Assembly: GCF_900101595.1 (NCBI RefSeq)
Contig: NZ_FMYY01000002.1
Span: 1-64,000, forward strand
DNA length: 64,000 nucleotides
Direction: 5' to 3'
From: Paenibacillus sp. cl123
Lineage (GTDB): Bacteria > Bacillota > Bacilli > Paenibacillales > NBRC-103111
Shown piece by piece: positions 1 through 8,410 of the stretch. Below the pieces are notes generated by a model. The model saw nothing but the letters and a program-made list of their open reading frames with translations, was not told the DNA's origin and ran no database searches. The stretch's first letter is position 1; each line of letters opens with the position of its first letter. Made by a program: the position numbers and the translations under genes.

Positions 1-215
1 ATTCACATACCAAAGTAGCATTATGCGAAGCGGCCTGGGCAATCGCTCGTACGAGAAACAACGGTTTATCCACGAAATTTTGGAAGATCGCATCAAGGCG
101 TGGAAAGAAGAAAGCTTGCATTGCTGTTGCACGAACCATACTGGTCATTGCCTATAACATGCTTAAAAACAAAGAAGCTTACCTAGAAGGCGGACCAAAA
201 AAACGAGCAAGTTAA
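1..215 (+). mobile_element. 3' end of IS110-family transposase gene (cut by window edge)
   Basis: The frame starting at base 3 reads without a stop to TAA at 213-215. Its roughly 70 residues match the C-terminal pattern of IS110/IS1111-type transposases: an LCEAAWAIARTR stretch, then a basic RRGKKKA stretch, then AVARTILVIAYNMLKNKE. In this family the tail follows the DEDD and serine catalytic regions, which lie outside the window. The tail ends soon after the last conserved helix, in AT-rich DNA. I cannot tell whether the full element is intact upstream, so this could be a complete insertion sequence or a relic. Confidence 0.72.
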
Positions 216-218
216 TTA

Positions 219-410
219 TTGTTACCAACTTATAGACAGGATAAACATGGACTCATTGAAATGGAGATCCCGGGCATTGTATTGCCTAAAAACAGAAAAT
301 CGCACACTCATCTGTTTAACGTATTTTCACAGAAAACCGTAAAAGCAATGGGCCTGGATAAATATATGGAAATTATGGAAAGCGGAAGTAAACGGTACTA
401 TGGCAAGTAA
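219..410 (+). CDS. Doubtful small ORF next to the IS110 end
   Basis: A 63-codon frame opens with TTG just after the transposase stop and in the same phase. I see no convincing ribosome-binding site, and the product matches no family I know. The stretch is AT-rich compared with the genes to its right. It may be non-coding DNA flanking the insertion element, or the end of a gene displaced by it. Listed only because the stretch is otherwise empty. Confidence 0.2.
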   Translation: MLPTYRQDKHGLIEMEIPGIVLPKNRKSHTHLFNVFSQKTVKAMGLDKYMEIMESGSKRYYGK

Positions 411-459
411 AGCAATCGCAAATACTCTAGCGTGTCAAGCTTGAGACAGGAGGTTTCGG

Positions 460-1335
460 ATGAGTCGCTTTATCTATGTGACGGATACGCATATCGGCGC
501 AAGCCCGCCCGGGTTTCGCCAGCAGCCCCCTTATCCGCAGCTGATGGGTGAGCTGCTAGCGGCGCTGGGAGACGAAATCCGGCGTCACCGGGCTGAATTT
601 GTCCTGCATGGCGGCGATTTGATTCACGGCTGCAGCGTTGAGATGATCCAGCAGGCATACGCCGATTGCCGCTCTCTTCCGGTCCCTGTCCGCTTATGCT
701 TGGGCAATCACGACATTAGCCGATCTGAAGCGTTGTCGCTTTGGCTGGAGCAAGCTCCGGATCTGTTTGTCGGCTCCTCCGCGGATTATTGCTTCGTGGA
801 GGAGAATTATGTTGTCCATGTATTGGCCAATCATTGGGATCGCAGCGAGCCTTACATATGGAAGGGAGCTTTGGACCCGCATCTGAGCGAGGAGCAGGTG
901 GAGACGCTGGAGCGAAACTTGCGGAAGCATCCGGACAAGCCGCATCTGCTCGCGGTGCATAATCCCGTTTACGGCATGCCTGTGGAGCAAAGCGGATTGC
1001 CGCATGAAATTCATGCGGTTCCCGCCTCGTTTCGCGAACCGCTTGTAGATATGATGGAGCGCTACCCGCAACTCAAGCTGGTGCTCTCCGGGCATAACCA
1101 TTTAAATACAATGAAGCGCTCCCCGCACGGGGCATACATCTCGACCAGCGCTTTTGTTGAAGCTCCTTTCGAATACAAGCTCATTGAAGTGACCGACATG
1201 TTCATCAAAGTGTCTACGCGCCGGGTACCGCTTCCCGCGGCGATCGCCACGTCTATCGAATATGACGAGAGCCGATCTTACGCGCAAGGGCGCAAGCAGG
1301 ACAGGGAGCTTCTAATACCGCTTACGGAGGGATAA
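460..1335 (+). CDS. Calcineurin-like metallophosphoesterase
   Basis: A 291-residue cytosolic protein (no signal peptide) with the full metallophosphoesterase signature: D-x-H near the start (VTDTHIG), GGDLIH around residue 52, GNHD around residue 85, a single His in AVHNP, and GHNH near residue 210. Known members coordinate two metals and hydrolyse phosphomonoesters, phosphodiesters or cyclic nucleotides; the substrate here cannot be read. An AGGAGG ribosome-binding site sits 6-7 bases before the ATG. The stop is 3 bases before the next gene, whose product is a Tat-exported beta-helix protein, so the two are probably co-transcribed. Confidence 0.85.
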   Translation: MSRFIYVTDTHIGASPPGFRQQPPYPQLMGELLAALGDEIRRHRAEFVLHGGDLIHGCSVEMIQQAYADCRSLPVPVRLCLGNHDISRSEALSLWLEQAPDLFVGSSADYCFVEENYVVHVLANHWDRSEPYIWKGALDPHLSEEQVETLERNLRKHPDKPHLLAVHNPVYGMPVEQSGLPHEIHAVPASFREPLVDMMERYPQLKLVLSGHNHLNTMKRSPHGAYISTSAFVEAPFEYKLIEVTDMFIKVSTRRVPLPAAIATSIEYDESRSYAQGRKQDRELLIPLTEG

Positions 1336-1338
1336 TTT

Positions 1339-3495
1339 ATGAACAACGGAAAAGCGATGAGCCGCCGAAGCTTTATAGCCGGATTGGGTGCGGTGGGCGG
1401 CCTGATGGCAGCGCCCGGCTTGCTGGCTGGAACCGGTCGGGCGTATGCGGCCGGAAGTCCGCCGGCGCAAGTGGAATGGCACAAAGTGACCGATCACGGC
1501 GTCGCAGGCGACGGCATCCAGGACAATGCTGCAGCCTTGACCGCCCTGATCGCTTCGGTGGCGGGCGCGGCTGAAGCCACGTTTTACTTCCCCCCCGGAC
1601 AATATCGCCTCGGCAGTGCGGTAACGTTCCCGTCCCGGCTGCGGCTCGTATTCGATTACGGGGCGATGCTGACGCCGGACAGCAGTGTAGTGGCTGTGGT
1701 GAACAGCCATGTGGAAGCCGCGGTGACGACCATTTTCGGCGGAGACGGCGAGGTGACCGGCAATTTCCATGGCGCTCCGGTATATCCGCAGTGGTGGGGC
1801 GCCAAGGGGGATAAGACATCCGACGATACCGTGCCGTTTAAAAAGGTATTTCGGCTGGCCAGGGACATCGGGCAAGAAGTGACCGTCATCGTTCCGAAAG
1901 GAGATTACGTCTGGTCGAGCGTGATGGTTATTTACGGCAAAACTTCCGTGCGCTGCGAGCAAGGGGCGACCTTTTGGCGCAACCATCCGAATACGATGCT
2001 GATCAATTTCGAACCGAACGGGCAAGCGAGTCCGGGATATAGCGGCAATGGAAACATATTGTTTGAAAATGCCCGCTTTGAGTTTGTCGCTTATAATCCG
2101 CCGTCGCTTTGCTACGAAGACGGCAATGTGCTGCAGTTCGCTCACGCTTCCGATTGGACATTCCGCCATTGCGAGTTTTACGATCTGATCGACGGACATG
2201 CGATCGAGATCAACTCCTCCCAAAATGTCACGATCGAGGACTGCAAATTTTACGGGTATCGCGAGCTGGCCACCGACCGCTGGTACGTGGAGGCGGTACA
2301 GCTCGATCTGGCTTATTCCGGCGGCATCTCCGGCGCTTTGCCGGCCGACAACACCCCCTGCAAAAATGTGACCGTGCGCAATTGTTACTTCGGCAAAGGG
2401 CGCTCCTATACGTTTATGAAGGCCGGGATTTCGCAAACGGTGACATTCAGGGCTTGGCCTTGCGGTGTCGGCGGGCATTCGCACAAGGAAGGGCGTTTCC
2501 ATCAAAACATCTCGATCCGCAACAATACGTTTGAGGGAATGACCTATTTCGCTATACATCCTTATAAATGGCTAAATACCATCATAACGGAAAATTATTT
2601 TTTCGAATGCGGCGGCGGCATTTACGCGGTTTGCGGTCCGAATCACGCCACCTTCGGGGCGGCCGGTCCGTTGAGACGGCTTGTAATCAGCAACAACCAG
2701 TTTATCAACATGCAAAGCATTTTTCCGGATCACAACAGCACGCTGCGCCGTTTCGCCATCGGCATCATTTCCATGGACATCGTGTCCGAGGATGTGCGTA
2801 TCGAAGGCAATATCATCAGCGTAGGGGTGGATTCGGCGATCACCGTGCGCAACATTAACCGGATTTCGATTACGGGCAATACGATGAATTATATGACGCA
2901 CGCGGCCGTCGAGATTTCCGGAAGCTCGCATGTGGAGCTTTGCAACAATCAGGTGTATCAGCCGACGGAGCACGCCTTTTATTTGTTTGACAACAACTAC
3001 TGCCAGGTTACCGGCAACCAGATTCGGAAGGCGACGATGCACGCTTTGCTGATGACGAATTGTAATAATGCCAGCGTCCACGACAATGTGCTGCTTGAAA
3101 CGACGCAGGACGGCATTCGGATGGAAAATGTGCAGCATCTCTCGATCCGGTCGAATCAGATTCACAAGAGCAATCATGCCGTGCAGCTGCTTCAGTGCAG
3201 CGATGTGGAGGTCGCCGGCAACAAGCTGATCGATATGGTATATAACTATTTGTACATCCGCCAGGTGACCGACTTCCTGATTATCGCCAATATATTTACA
3301 GAGCCGGAAACGACCGTCTATGACGCCATCCGGGTGGCGGAAAGCTCGCAGTCAGGCATCGTGCGCGATAACTTGCTGCGAGGCACCTATCGTTATGGCA
3401 TCTGGTTTGACACGACAACCGGCGCGGCGAAATACGGCTATAACTCCGGAGGGCTGCGCAACGACAGCAGTCTCGTGCAGCCGCTCCAGGACTGA
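1339..3495 (+). CDS. Tat-exported right-handed beta-helix protein (pectate-lyase-3-like fold)
   Basis: A 718-residue protein. The N-terminus has a twin-arginine signal (SRRSFIAG, then a hydrophobic stretch ending near AYAAG), so folded export by Tat is likely. Residues about 45-80 match the start of pectate-lyase-superfamily domains (a GVAGDGIQDNAAAL motif and then a PPGQYRL strand). From about residue 240 to the end runs a series of beta-helix coils with recurring N-x-I or N-x-F turns and Asn ladders. This fold occurs in polysaccharide lyases, glycosidases and epimerases; no catalytic triad can be assigned by eye, so only a carbohydrate-active extracellular role is inferred. A GGAGGG ribosome-binding site precedes the ATG. 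Confidence 0.82.
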   Translation: MNNGKAMSRRSFIAGLGAVGGLMAAPGLLAGTGRAYAAGSPPAQVEWHKVTDHGVAGDGIQDNAAALTALIASVAGAAEATFYFPPGQYRLGSAVTFPSRLRLVFDYGAMLTPDSSVVAVVNSHVEAAVTTIFGGDGEVTGNFHGAPVYPQWWGAKGDKTSDDTVPFKKVFRLARDIGQEVTVIVPKGDYVWSSVMVIYGKTSVRCEQGATFWRNHPNTMLINFEPNGQASPGYSGNGNILFENARFEFVAYNPPSLCYEDGNVLQFAHASDWTFRHCEFYDLIDGHAIEINSSQNVTIEDCKFYGYRELATDRWYVEAVQLDLAYSGGISGALPADNTPCKNVTVRNCYFGKGRSYTFMKAGISQTVTFRAWPCGVGGHSHKEGRFHQNISIRNNTFEGMTYFAIHPYKWLNTIITENYFFECGGGIYAVCGPNHATFGAAGPLRRLVISNNQFINMQSIFPDHNSTLRRFAIGIISMDIVSEDVRIEGNIISVGVDSAITVRNINRISITGNTMNYMTHAAVEISGSSHVELCNNQVYQPTEHAFYLFDNNYCQVTGNQIRKATMHALLMTNCNNASVHDNVLLETTQDGIRMENVQHLSIRSNQIHKSNHAVQLLQCSDVEVAGNKLIDMVYNYLYIRQVTDFLIIANIFTEPETTVYDAIRVAESSQSGIVRDNLLRGTYRYGIWFDTTTGAAKYGYNSGGLRNDSSLVQPLQD

Positions 3496-3590
3496 GTGTG
3501 CGGGCCGGCGGCCAGCTCGAATAACGAAAACATCGCGATGATAGCGAACAAGGCTGCGGACCAAGCTTAAAGATGAACGGAGCGACAACC

Positions 3591-3636
3591 AATACCGCGT
3601 TTACCGGAGTATTAAATATCCGATAAACGCGGTATT
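3591..3636. terminator. Inverted repeat downstream of the beta-helix gene
   Basis: A perfect 13-bp inverted repeat (AATACCGCGTTTA at 3591-3603 against 3624-3636) encloses a 20-base loop. It separates two genes of different base composition. The T-rich tract after it is weak, so termination is likely but not certain. Confidence 0.55.
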
Positions 3637-3651
3637 GTTGCGGTTAACCTT

Positions 3652-3680
3652 GTATAAGTTGAGGGGAGTTGCACATACTC
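3652..3680 (+). promoter_or_regulatory. Candidate sigma-G-type promoter for the DUF3231 gene
   Basis: GTATA (3652-3656), a 17-base spacer and CATACTC (3674-3680) match the forespore sigma-G pattern GNATR-N17/18-CATNNTA in all but the last base. It lies about 30 bases before the start codon of a DUF3231 gene, a family common in spore formers. This is a pattern match only. Confidence 0.45.
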
Positions 3681-3710
3681 CTATAAAACCACTCTTAAGG
3701 AGTCCTCAGC

Positions 3711-4718
3711 ATGAATGTGAAACATACGGTAGGTCTTTCATCGACAGAAATTGCCGGATTATGGACGACCTATATCAATGATAGCATTTCAATTTGTATT
3801 TCTAAGCATTTTTGGCAACATGCCACGGATGATAATGTTCGATCGCTAGTGAAAAAGTCGCTGGAATTGTCCCAGAAGCACACCGTGGAAATAAAAAAAA
3901 TATTCGAACATGAAAAATTCCCCATCCCTAAAGGTTTTTCGGATGATGATGTCAATCTGAACAGCCCTCCTTTGTTTTTTGATCTTTTTCCATTGAGCTA
4001 TGTGTATGGCATGAGTCGTCTTGGTTTGGTGGCTTACGGTATATTTGTGTCGAATGTAGCCCGGCAGGATATCCGGGCATTTTTTTCCCAATGTCTCCAA
4101 TCGACAATAGAGCTTTATAATGAGTCTGTCAATCTGTTGCTCGCCAAAGGCATATATGATCGGCCGCCGATGATTCCTTATCCGGACCATATTGAATTTG
4201 TTCAAAAGAAAGAAGCTTTCATATCCAAATGGCTGGAAAAGAAGCGTCCTTTAAATGTCCTGGAGTTGTCCGAAATGTTCTTTAACATCGAAAGGAATTA
4301 CTTTGGTCTAGTTTTGCTCACTGCCTTCATCCAAGTTACGAAGGATAAGGTTATTCAACAATATTTGATAAAGGGAAAAGAACTGGCCCAAAGACAGATT
4401 CACTTTCTGAATCATACTTTGATTAAAGAAGATCTGATGGGATCCATAATGGTGAATTCCGAAGTGTCCACTTCAACGACGTCCCCATTTTCAGATAAGC
4501 TGATCATGAATCTCGTGACGATGCTGAATACACAAGGAATTACTTTTATCGGTCATGCGTTGTCGACTTCATCAAGAACGGATCTGGCGGGGGAATATTC
4601 AAAACTAATTCCTGAAATCTTGCAGTACGGCAAAGACGGCGCTGACATCTTGATTGACAGAGGATGGCTGGAAGAACCGCCTCATGCCCCTAATCGCAAA
4701 GAGCTTGCGATGTTATAA
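3711..4718 (+). CDS. DUF3231 family protein
   Basis: A 335-residue protein of the DUF3231 type. It has two similar halves, each beginning with a helix of the form L-S/T-x-x-E-I/M-x-x-L-W/F, rich in His, Glu and Phe, as in the ferritin-like or CotF-like helical proteins of Bacillus and Paenibacillus. No enzymatic function is established for the family; membership is mainly in spore formers. An AAGGAG ribosome-binding site precedes the ATG. The gene is visibly AT-richer than its neighbours and is bounded by inverted repeats on both sides, which suggests a separately acquired cassette. A sigma-G-like promoter lies just upstream. Confidence 0.82.
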   Translation: MNVKHTVGLSSTEIAGLWTTYINDSISICISKHFWQHATDDNVRSLVKKSLELSQKHTVEIKKIFEHEKFPIPKGFSDDDVNLNSPPLFFDLFPLSYVYGMSRLGLVAYGIFVSNVARQDIRAFFSQCLQSTIELYNESVNLLLAKGIYDRPPMIPYPDHIEFVQKKEAFISKWLEKKRPLNVLELSEMFFNIERNYFGLVLLTAFIQVTKDKVIQQYLIKGKELAQRQIHFLNHTLIKEDLMGSIMVNSEVSTSTTSPFSDKLIMNLVTMLNTQGITFIGHALSTSSRTDLAGEYSKLIPEILQYGKDGADILIDRGWLEEPPHAPNRKELAML

Positions 4719-4814
4719 TCGCCGGTACTGCCTGGAAGTCTCATCACGCTGGATAGCAGGAGGAGAGCGGGGCCTTCTTCAACAAGCCGGAAAGCCCTGT
4801 CTTGGGCAGCGAAA

Positions 4815-4838
4815 AAGCCGCTTCTCTCGAGGCGGCTT
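4815..4838. terminator. Hairpin between convergent genes
   Basis: AAGCCGC (4815-4821) pairs with GCGGCTT (4832-4838), with A-rich and T-rich flanks on the respective sides. It lies between the DUF3231 gene (plus strand) and the orphan gene ending at 4841 (minus strand), so it probably terminates both. Confidence 0.7.
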
Positions 4839-4840
4839 CT

Positions 4841-5167
4841 TTATAAGATCGTATGCTTGATTCCGACTGCCGTCGCTTCGGCTTCTCCGGCTGCTTCATC
4901 CTGATAGAAGCTGTGCGCCCAATCCAGCCAACCCTCGGGGAGCCTGTGCATGATCTGGGCCCTGAATTCGACATTGGAGCAGGCTATGTCATAAATCAAT
5001 TTCTCATAGGTCTGCAGTATCCCATCGAAGTCCAAACCGACATCGTCCATCAGCAGTTCCTTGATAGCGCTTTGATTGTCATGGAAGTCTCTGTAGATCA
5101 AGCCATCATAAATTTCCGTAATCAGACCGTCCTGAACACGAACAATTTTTTGACATATTTTCTGCAT
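4841..5167 (-). CDS. Uncharacterised acidic protein, 108 residues
   Basis: I do not recognise this protein. It starts MQKICQKIVRVQDGLI, is acidic, has no signal peptide or membrane segment, and contains a Trp/His-rich patch near the C-terminus (EGWLDWAHSFYQDEA). The start at 5167 is chosen because AGGAG lies 7 bases upstream, whereas the longer frame reaching to 5200 overlaps the -10 promoter element. The upstream TGGTATAAT (5199-5207, minus strand) is a perfect extended -10 box. A bidirectional terminator follows. These signals argue that it is a real, independently transcribed gene. Confidence 0.65.
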   Translation of the reverse strand: MQKICQKIVRVQDGLITEIYDGLIYRDFHDNQSAIKELLMDDVGLDFDGILQTYEKLIYDIACSNVEFRAQIMHRLPEGWLDWAHSFYQDEAAGEAEATAVGIKHTIL

Positions 5168-5198
5168 TGGATCTACTCCTATCGCTGGAATAAAACTC

Positions 5199-5207
5199 AT
5201 TATACCA
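5199..5207 (-). promoter_or_regulatory. Extended -10 promoter element for the orphan gene
   Basis: On the minus strand this reads TGGTATAAT, a consensus TATAAT preceded by the TG extension, about 32 bases upstream of the start codon at 5167. No good -35 box is visible, which is compatible with an extended -10 promoter. Confidence 0.55.
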
Positions 5208-5540
5208 TACGGATTTGCTCGGAAGGTGTAGAATTTTGTAAGTGCTTTCTTATTTTTTAATTAAAATTTACTGCATACGAGCCTCCGGTCATGGGCAATT
5301 TAACAAATGATAACGGAGCTCTCGAAATTTGGCAGTTGGACGCAGGAAAGCATAGCGGCCGGCCAGTGGTAGCGGCTAATCGGGGGCAGCCGGCCGGCAG
5401 CTCGAGGCCGGACATATGAAAGACTTTATGATGCTTATGAGCAATACATACCATTATGTTCGGCTGATTTGAAACCCGGCGGAAGCTTGGGCGCTCTGAC
5501 TATCGGGTATTGCAGGAAAGACGGGGGGAGCAACAAGGAG

Positions 5541-6662
5541 ATGGCCACAAGAACCTTGTGCGGACAGCCGATCCGGATTCGAGGCAAAACGCAGGCCGGC
5601 CGCAGCACGAAACGATTGATCCGCCAGCTTGAGCCCGGCGCGATCGCTGTTATTCATCATGATAATCTGGATGAGCTCGCCGCCGTCGGCCTGATCGAAG
5701 CGAAGGCGGCCGCCGTCATCAACGCTGGGCGTACGATGACGGGAGCGTTCGCCACGACTGCTCCGCTGCGGCTTCTGCAAGCGGGCATTCCGCTGGTCGA
5801 GACGGCGGCCGAAGCCTTCGACAGGATGGCCGCGGCAGACTATGCGGAGCTGTCCGATAACGGGATCGATCTTGGGACCAGCTGGTTGCCCTGCCTGCGG
5901 TTCACGACGGACAAGTGGCATGCGCTCAATACGCTGGCATGCGAGGGGGAGCCGGACAGGCTTGACCGCTTTATCAGCAACACGCTGGAGCATGCGCGGC
6001 TGGAAAAGGAATATTGGCTGACGCCGATTTCGGTCGAAAGCTTAAAGCTGCGCTGCGAGCTTGGCGGCAGACAAACGCTGGTCGTCGCCCGGGGTCCGGG
6101 GTACAGAGCTGATCTGACCGCCCTTAAGCCATATATTCGCCGGGTGAAGCCCGTCATAATCGGAGTGGATGGCGGCGCGGATGCGCTGCTGGACGACGGC
6201 TGGCTTCCCGATCTGATCGTCGGCGATATGGACAGCGTCTCGGACCGGGCGCTGCGGTGCGGCGCTCAGTTGATCGTACATGGCTATCGAAGCGGCGGAG
6301 CGCCGGGGCTGCGGCGCCTGCAGGAGCTGATCCCTCGCGCGGATGTCCAGGTTCTCTGCGCCGGGGGCACAAGCGAGGACGCCGCGCTGCTGCTCGCTTA
6401 TGATGGAGGCTGCGCTTCGATCGTGGGAGTTGGGCTGCACACGCATATGCAGGAGTTTCTCGAAAAAGGACGGCCGGGGATGGGCAGCTCCTGGCTGGTG
6501 CGTATGCGGATCGGGAGCAAATTGGTGGATGCCAAAGGAATCAGCAGTCTGCTCACAGGACGCCGGGAGAGCCTGTGGAGCAGATGGCAGGAGCGGGTCG
6601 CCGCCGCTTGGACAGGGGCGCGAAGATCTCACTACGCCGGCGAAGGAAGGAACCGCATATGA
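5541..6662 (+). CDS. steA: SteA-like putative cytokinetic ring protein (thiamine-pyrophosphokinase-like fold)
   Basis: A 373-residue protein resembling SteA proteins described in actinobacteria, where they associate with septal cell-wall remodelling. The central region carries the family-typical GVDGGADALLDDG (about residues 206-218) followed by PDLIVGDMDSVSD, which resembles the aspartate-rich site of thiamine pyrophosphokinase, although these proteins are not thiamine enzymes. The start at 5541 is preferred because GGGGGAG lies about 10 bases upstream; a longer TTG frame from 5469 lacks a ribosome-binding site. The stop overlaps the next start by 4 bases (ATGA), so translation is probably coupled to the glycosyltransferase. 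Role in this organism: inferred envelope or division function. Confidence 0.8.
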   Translation: MATRTLCGQPIRIRGKTQAGRSTKRLIRQLEPGAIAVIHHDNLDELAAVGLIEAKAAAVINAGRTMTGAFATTAPLRLLQAGIPLVETAAEAFDRMAAADYAELSDNGIDLGTSWLPCLRFTTDKWHALNTLACEGEPDRLDRFISNTLEHARLEKEYWLTPISVESLKLRCELGGRQTLVVARGPGYRADLTALKPYIRRVKPVIIGVDGGADALLDDGWLPDLIVGDMDSVSDRALRCGAQLIVHGYRSGGAPGLRRLQELIPRADVQVLCAGGTSEDAALLLAYDGGCASIVGVGLHTHMQEFLEKGRPGMGSSWLVRMRIGSKLVDAKGISSLLTGRRESLWSRWQERVAAAWTGARRSHYAGEGRNRI

Positions 6663-7384
6663 CAGCAACCAAAGTAACGATAATCATCCCCGCATGGAAT
6701 GAAGCGCAGCGGCTGCCTCTTACGCTTAAAACCTTGCGCAAGCAGATGGCGCAGGGCAGGGAATCTGCCTTGAAGATGCCCTCTGACAACCTCGAGTACG
6801 AACTGATCGTGGTGGATGACGGGAGCCGGGACGGAACTGCCGAAGCTGCCCTGCCATGGGCCGACAAGGTGGTCAAGCATCCGCGGAGAAGGGGCAAGGG
6901 GGCTGCTCTGGAATCCGGCTGGAATGAATCCCGAGGGGATATTCTGATTTTCCTGGACGCCGATCTCGGACTGTCGGCCAAGCATTATCCGCTGCTGCTG
7001 AAGCCCGTGCTGCAAGGCGCTGCCGATATGTGCGTCGCCCGGCTGACTCCTTGCCCCGGCACGGGCGGGTTCGGGCTGGTCCGCGCATTAGCCGTCCGGG
7101 GCGTCCGGCTGCTGACCGGCTTTGAAGCGAGCGCTCCGCTCTCCGGCCAGCGCGCGCTCCGCGCCGAAGCGCTCCAGGCATTGAAGCGTCAGTACGGAGG
7201 CTTCGGCGTGGAGGTCGGGATGTTTGTCGATCTGCTTAAGCTCGGATACCGCGTCGAAGAGACGGAGGCTCCTTTTATGCATAGAACTACAGGCAAAACC
7301 TGGTCCGGCTGGATGCATCGCGGCCGGCAGTTTTTGTCGGTCGGACGCGCTTTGTGGCAGTGCTGGAGAATGCCGATATGCTGA
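6659..7384 (+). CDS. Family 2 glycosyltransferase
   Basis: A 241-residue GT-A fold protein. The N-terminus has the nucleotide-sugar pattern TIIIPAWNEAQRLP, then VVDDGSRDGT near residue 45 and FLDADLG near residue 97, the DXD-type metal site. There is no C-terminal membrane pair, unlike dolichyl-phosphate-mannose synthase fusions. The ATG overlaps the SteA stop by 4 bases, and the 3' end overlaps the start of the next gene. Acceptor and donor cannot be read, but co-translation with a polyprenyl-phosphate sugar-transferase-like protein points to envelope glycan assembly. Confidence 0.85.
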   Translation: MTATKVTIIIPAWNEAQRLPLTLKTLRKQMAQGRESALKMPSDNLEYELIVVDDGSRDGTAEAALPWADKVVKHPRRRGKGAALESGWNESRGDILIFLDADLGLSAKHYPLLLKPVLQGAADMCVARLTPCPGTGGFGLVRALAVRGVRLLTGFEASAPLSGQRALRAEALQALKRQYGGFGVEVGMFVDLLKLGYRVEETEAPFMHRTTGKTWSGWMHRGRQFLSVGRALWQCWRMPIC

Positions 7385-8280
7385 ACGGAGCAGGGCTGGA
7401 ACGGGCGCTGCCGGCCATCGCCGGGCTCGCTTTGCTCGGTGCCTGGACGCATATATGGGGCGTTTCGGCGTTTGTGCGCTTCGCCTGGCGGCATCGGATG
7501 ACGGCGGCGAATTATCGCGGAGAGCAGGTGCCGACGGCGGGAGGGCTGCTGCTGTGGCTGCTGCTGGCCGGAGGTTTCGCAGCCGGGCGCATGACGCTGC
7601 CGGCTGCCGACCTGGCGCGGACGGCTGATTTTGCCGCAGCCGCCTCGTTGGTTGCGGGTGCCGGACTGCTGGACGATCTGATCGGACAGCGCGACATTAA
7701 GGGAATCGGCGGCCATCTTAGGGAGTGGAGACGGACAAGCATTCTCACGACTGGAATCTGCAAACTGCTTGCTGCTGCGGGAGGGGCTTTCCTTGTGCTG
7801 CTTCCGCAAGCGGATAGGCATATGGACTCGCTGCTGCTTGTGCCGCTGCAGGCGCTGCTGATCATGCTGTCGGCCAATAGCGTGAACCTGCTCGACCTGC
7901 GTCCGGGCCGGGCCGGCAAGGCTGCGCTGCTTGTGATGACGGCGACGGCGGTTTGGTATGCGGCTGCTGGAGGGGCAGGACCGCAGGCCAACGCTTTGTG
8001 GCTGTCCGGCCTGTGGCCGGTTATGATCGGAGCGGGTATTTTGCTTGTTCCGGATCTGCGCCGCCGCTTGATGCTGGGAGACACGGGGGCCAATCTACTC
8101 GGCTTTGCGGCAGGCGTTGCGATAACCCAGACGGCAGCGATTGCCGCTCAGGCGGTAATATGCGGCTTGCTGCTGCTGCTTCATCTGTATACGGCGCGCC
8201 GCTCATTGACGGTATTTATCGCCCGCCATCGGCTGCTGCATTGGCTCGATGAGATGGGGAGACCGCGGGAGCGGGCATAG
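7378..8280 (+). CDS. MraY/WecA-like polyprenyl-phosphate sugar-1-phosphate transferase
   Basis: A 300-residue polytopic membrane protein (about eight to ten hydrophobic segments). It keeps family landmarks: an early PTAGG loop, GLLDDL near residue 97 (the DD motif), NSVNLLDLRPGRAGK near 166-180, and MLGDTGANLLG near 232-241. Known relatives transfer a sugar-1-phosphate from a UDP-sugar to undecaprenyl phosphate. The usual NLTDGLDGLA-type loop is changed to NLLDLRPGRA, so it is not the cell's MraY and may use another substrate. Start at 7378 is chosen because GGAG lies 9 bases upstream and the ATG overlaps the preceding stop. Confidence 0.8.
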   Translation: MLNGAGLERALPAIAGLALLGAWTHIWGVSAFVRFAWRHRMTAANYRGEQVPTAGGLLLWLLLAGGFAAGRMTLPAADLARTADFAAAASLVAGAGLLDDLIGQRDIKGIGGHLREWRRTSILTTGICKLLAAAGGAFLVLLPQADRHMDSLLLVPLQALLIMLSANSVNLLDLRPGRAGKAALLVMTATAVWYAAAGGAGPQANALWLSGLWPVMIGAGILLVPDLRRRLMLGDTGANLLGFAAGVAITQTAAIAAQAVICGLLLLLHLYTARRSLTVFIARHRLLHWLDEMGRPRERA

Positions 8281-8382
8281 GGAAGCTCCGCAGGCCGCGA
8301 GTCATTCACCGGACTTCTAGAGGGCTTGCCTAACGACAAATAGCTCCCCTTGGCCGGAGAGCTTGTGCGCAGGCTCTGATTG

Positions 8383-8410
8383 AAGGTAGACTTGTAAGAG
8401 AGTCTACCTT
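8383..8410. terminator. Bidirectional terminator
   Basis: A perfect 10-bp stem, AAGGTAGACT at 8383-8392 against AGTCTACCTT at 8401-8410, with an 8-base loop. It sits between the convergent MraY-like gene and the DUF2627 gene, whose stop codon lies in the right arm. Confidence 0.75.

Noticed and set aside
1312-2559. A 415-codon minus-strand frame across the beta-helix gene
   Set aside because: Shadow frame rich in Arg and His without start signals; the plus-strand gene has a Tat signal and family motifs.
5257-5454. A 65-codon minus-strand frame upstream of the SteA gene
   Set aside because: No ribosome-binding site, no family match, ends in non-conserved gap.
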